Below are positions 6,111 to 6,402 of a stretch of DNA of 6,402 bases, one piece after another. Below the pieces are notes generated by a model, which saw nothing but the letters and a program-made list of their open reading frames with translations, was not told where the DNA came from and made no database searches. This DNA comes from Gammaproteobacteria bacterium TMED92. GTDB taxonomy: Bacteria; Pseudomonadota; Gammaproteobacteria; Pseudomonadales; Azotimanducaceae. Every line of letters starts with the position of its first letter. The stretch's first letter is position 1. The stretch covers positions 5,181 to 11,582 of the forward strand of contig NHET02000029.1 in the NCBI GenBank assembly GCA_002170355.2, given 5' to 3'. The translations under genes and the position numbers were made by a program.

Positions 6111-6402
6111 GTGAAGCCGTTGGTCAAAGGAATCACGCCCAGTGAAAAATTTTCGCACCCACACCTTACCGCCGACGGGGAACCGCGCGCATCGGTAGAG
6201 CTTCGGGTGCTGAAAACGCTTTGGTTCAATACCGGCACGTTGTGCAATATCGCTTGCGACAACTGCTATATCGAGTCCACACCCAAAAATGATCGCTTAA
6301 GTTACTTGACGACCAATGAGGTCAATTGTTTCCTAGACGAGATTCGCTCGGATGAATTGGCGACTGAAGAGATTGGCATTACCGGCGGTGAACCGTTTAT
6401 GA
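6111..6402 (+). CDS. Radical SAM protein, N-terminal part (cut by the right edge)
   Basis: Ninety-seven codons are visible from the GTG at 6111 to the edge, with no stop. The segment TLWFNTGTLCNIACDNCYIE (36-55) carries the CxxxCxxC cluster motif with Cys45, Cys49 and Cys52, which would hold the [4Fe-4S] cluster that cleaves S-adenosylmethionine. GITGGEPFM (89-97) is the glycine-rich GGEP motif that contacts the SAM amino group. The spacing between the two motifs (about 40 residues) is normal for the superfamily. The subgroup resembles unassigned COG0535-like Fe-S oxidoreductases more than the named cofactor enzymes, but the C-terminal part that would show a SPASM or other accessory domain is missing, so no reaction is proposed. 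It lies 110 bp after the Lrp-family gene on the same strand and might be read through from it. Confidence 0.9.
   Translation, partial: MKPLVKGITPSEKFSHPHLTADGEPRASVELRVLKTLWFNTGTLCNIACDNCYIESTPKNDRLSYLTTNEVNCFLDEIRSDELATEEIGITGGEPFM

Overview
The window looks like a chromosomal stretch of a proteobacterium of moderate GC content, probably a free-living, possibly marine, gammaproteobacterium. That placement is inferred from the resemblance of the carboxylase subunits to Pseudomonas LiuB/LiuD and from the gene content; nothing here fixes the taxon. Five protein-coding genes are fairly certain and intact or cut only by the window edge, plus a sixth partial gene at the right edge. There are no RNA genes, insertion sequences, CRISPR arrays or other mobile signatures.

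Layout, left to right. (1) A minus-strand flavin-dependent monooxygenase of the FMO / Baeyer-Villiger type, with its C-terminal part beyond the left edge. (2) A 239-bp divergent intergenic region carrying candidate promoters and a 21-bp imperfect palindrome. (3) A plus-strand pair encoding the carboxyltransferase (beta) and biotin-carrying (alpha) subunits of an acyl-CoA carboxylase, most likely 3-methylcrotonyl-CoA carboxylase of leucine breakdown, with geranyl-CoA carboxylase as the alternative. The two genes are 8 bp apart. (4) An 18-bp convergent gap almost filled by a GC-rich hairpin. (5) A minus-strand alanine dehydrogenase. (6) A 117-bp divergent region with a run of alternating T- and A-tracts. 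(7) A plus-strand Lrp/AsnC-family regulator. (8) A 110-bp gap. (9) The start of a radical SAM protein, cut by the right edge.

The theme of the middle of the window is amino-acid catabolism. The carboxylase would fix bicarbonate onto the branched unsaturated acyl-CoA made from leucine. Alanine dehydrogenase interconverts alanine with pyruvate and ammonia under the probable control of the divergent Lrp-type regulator. The carboxylase pair differs from the usual liu operon: no enoyl-CoA hydratase lies between the subunits, and no isovaleryl-CoA dehydrogenase or HMG-CoA lyase flanks them here. Instead a monooxygenase is divergent to it. No clearly new multi-gene system is visible. The most useful leads are the two divergent control regions, the unusual carboxylase context, the glycine-rich linker in the monooxygenase, and the unassigned radical SAM protein.
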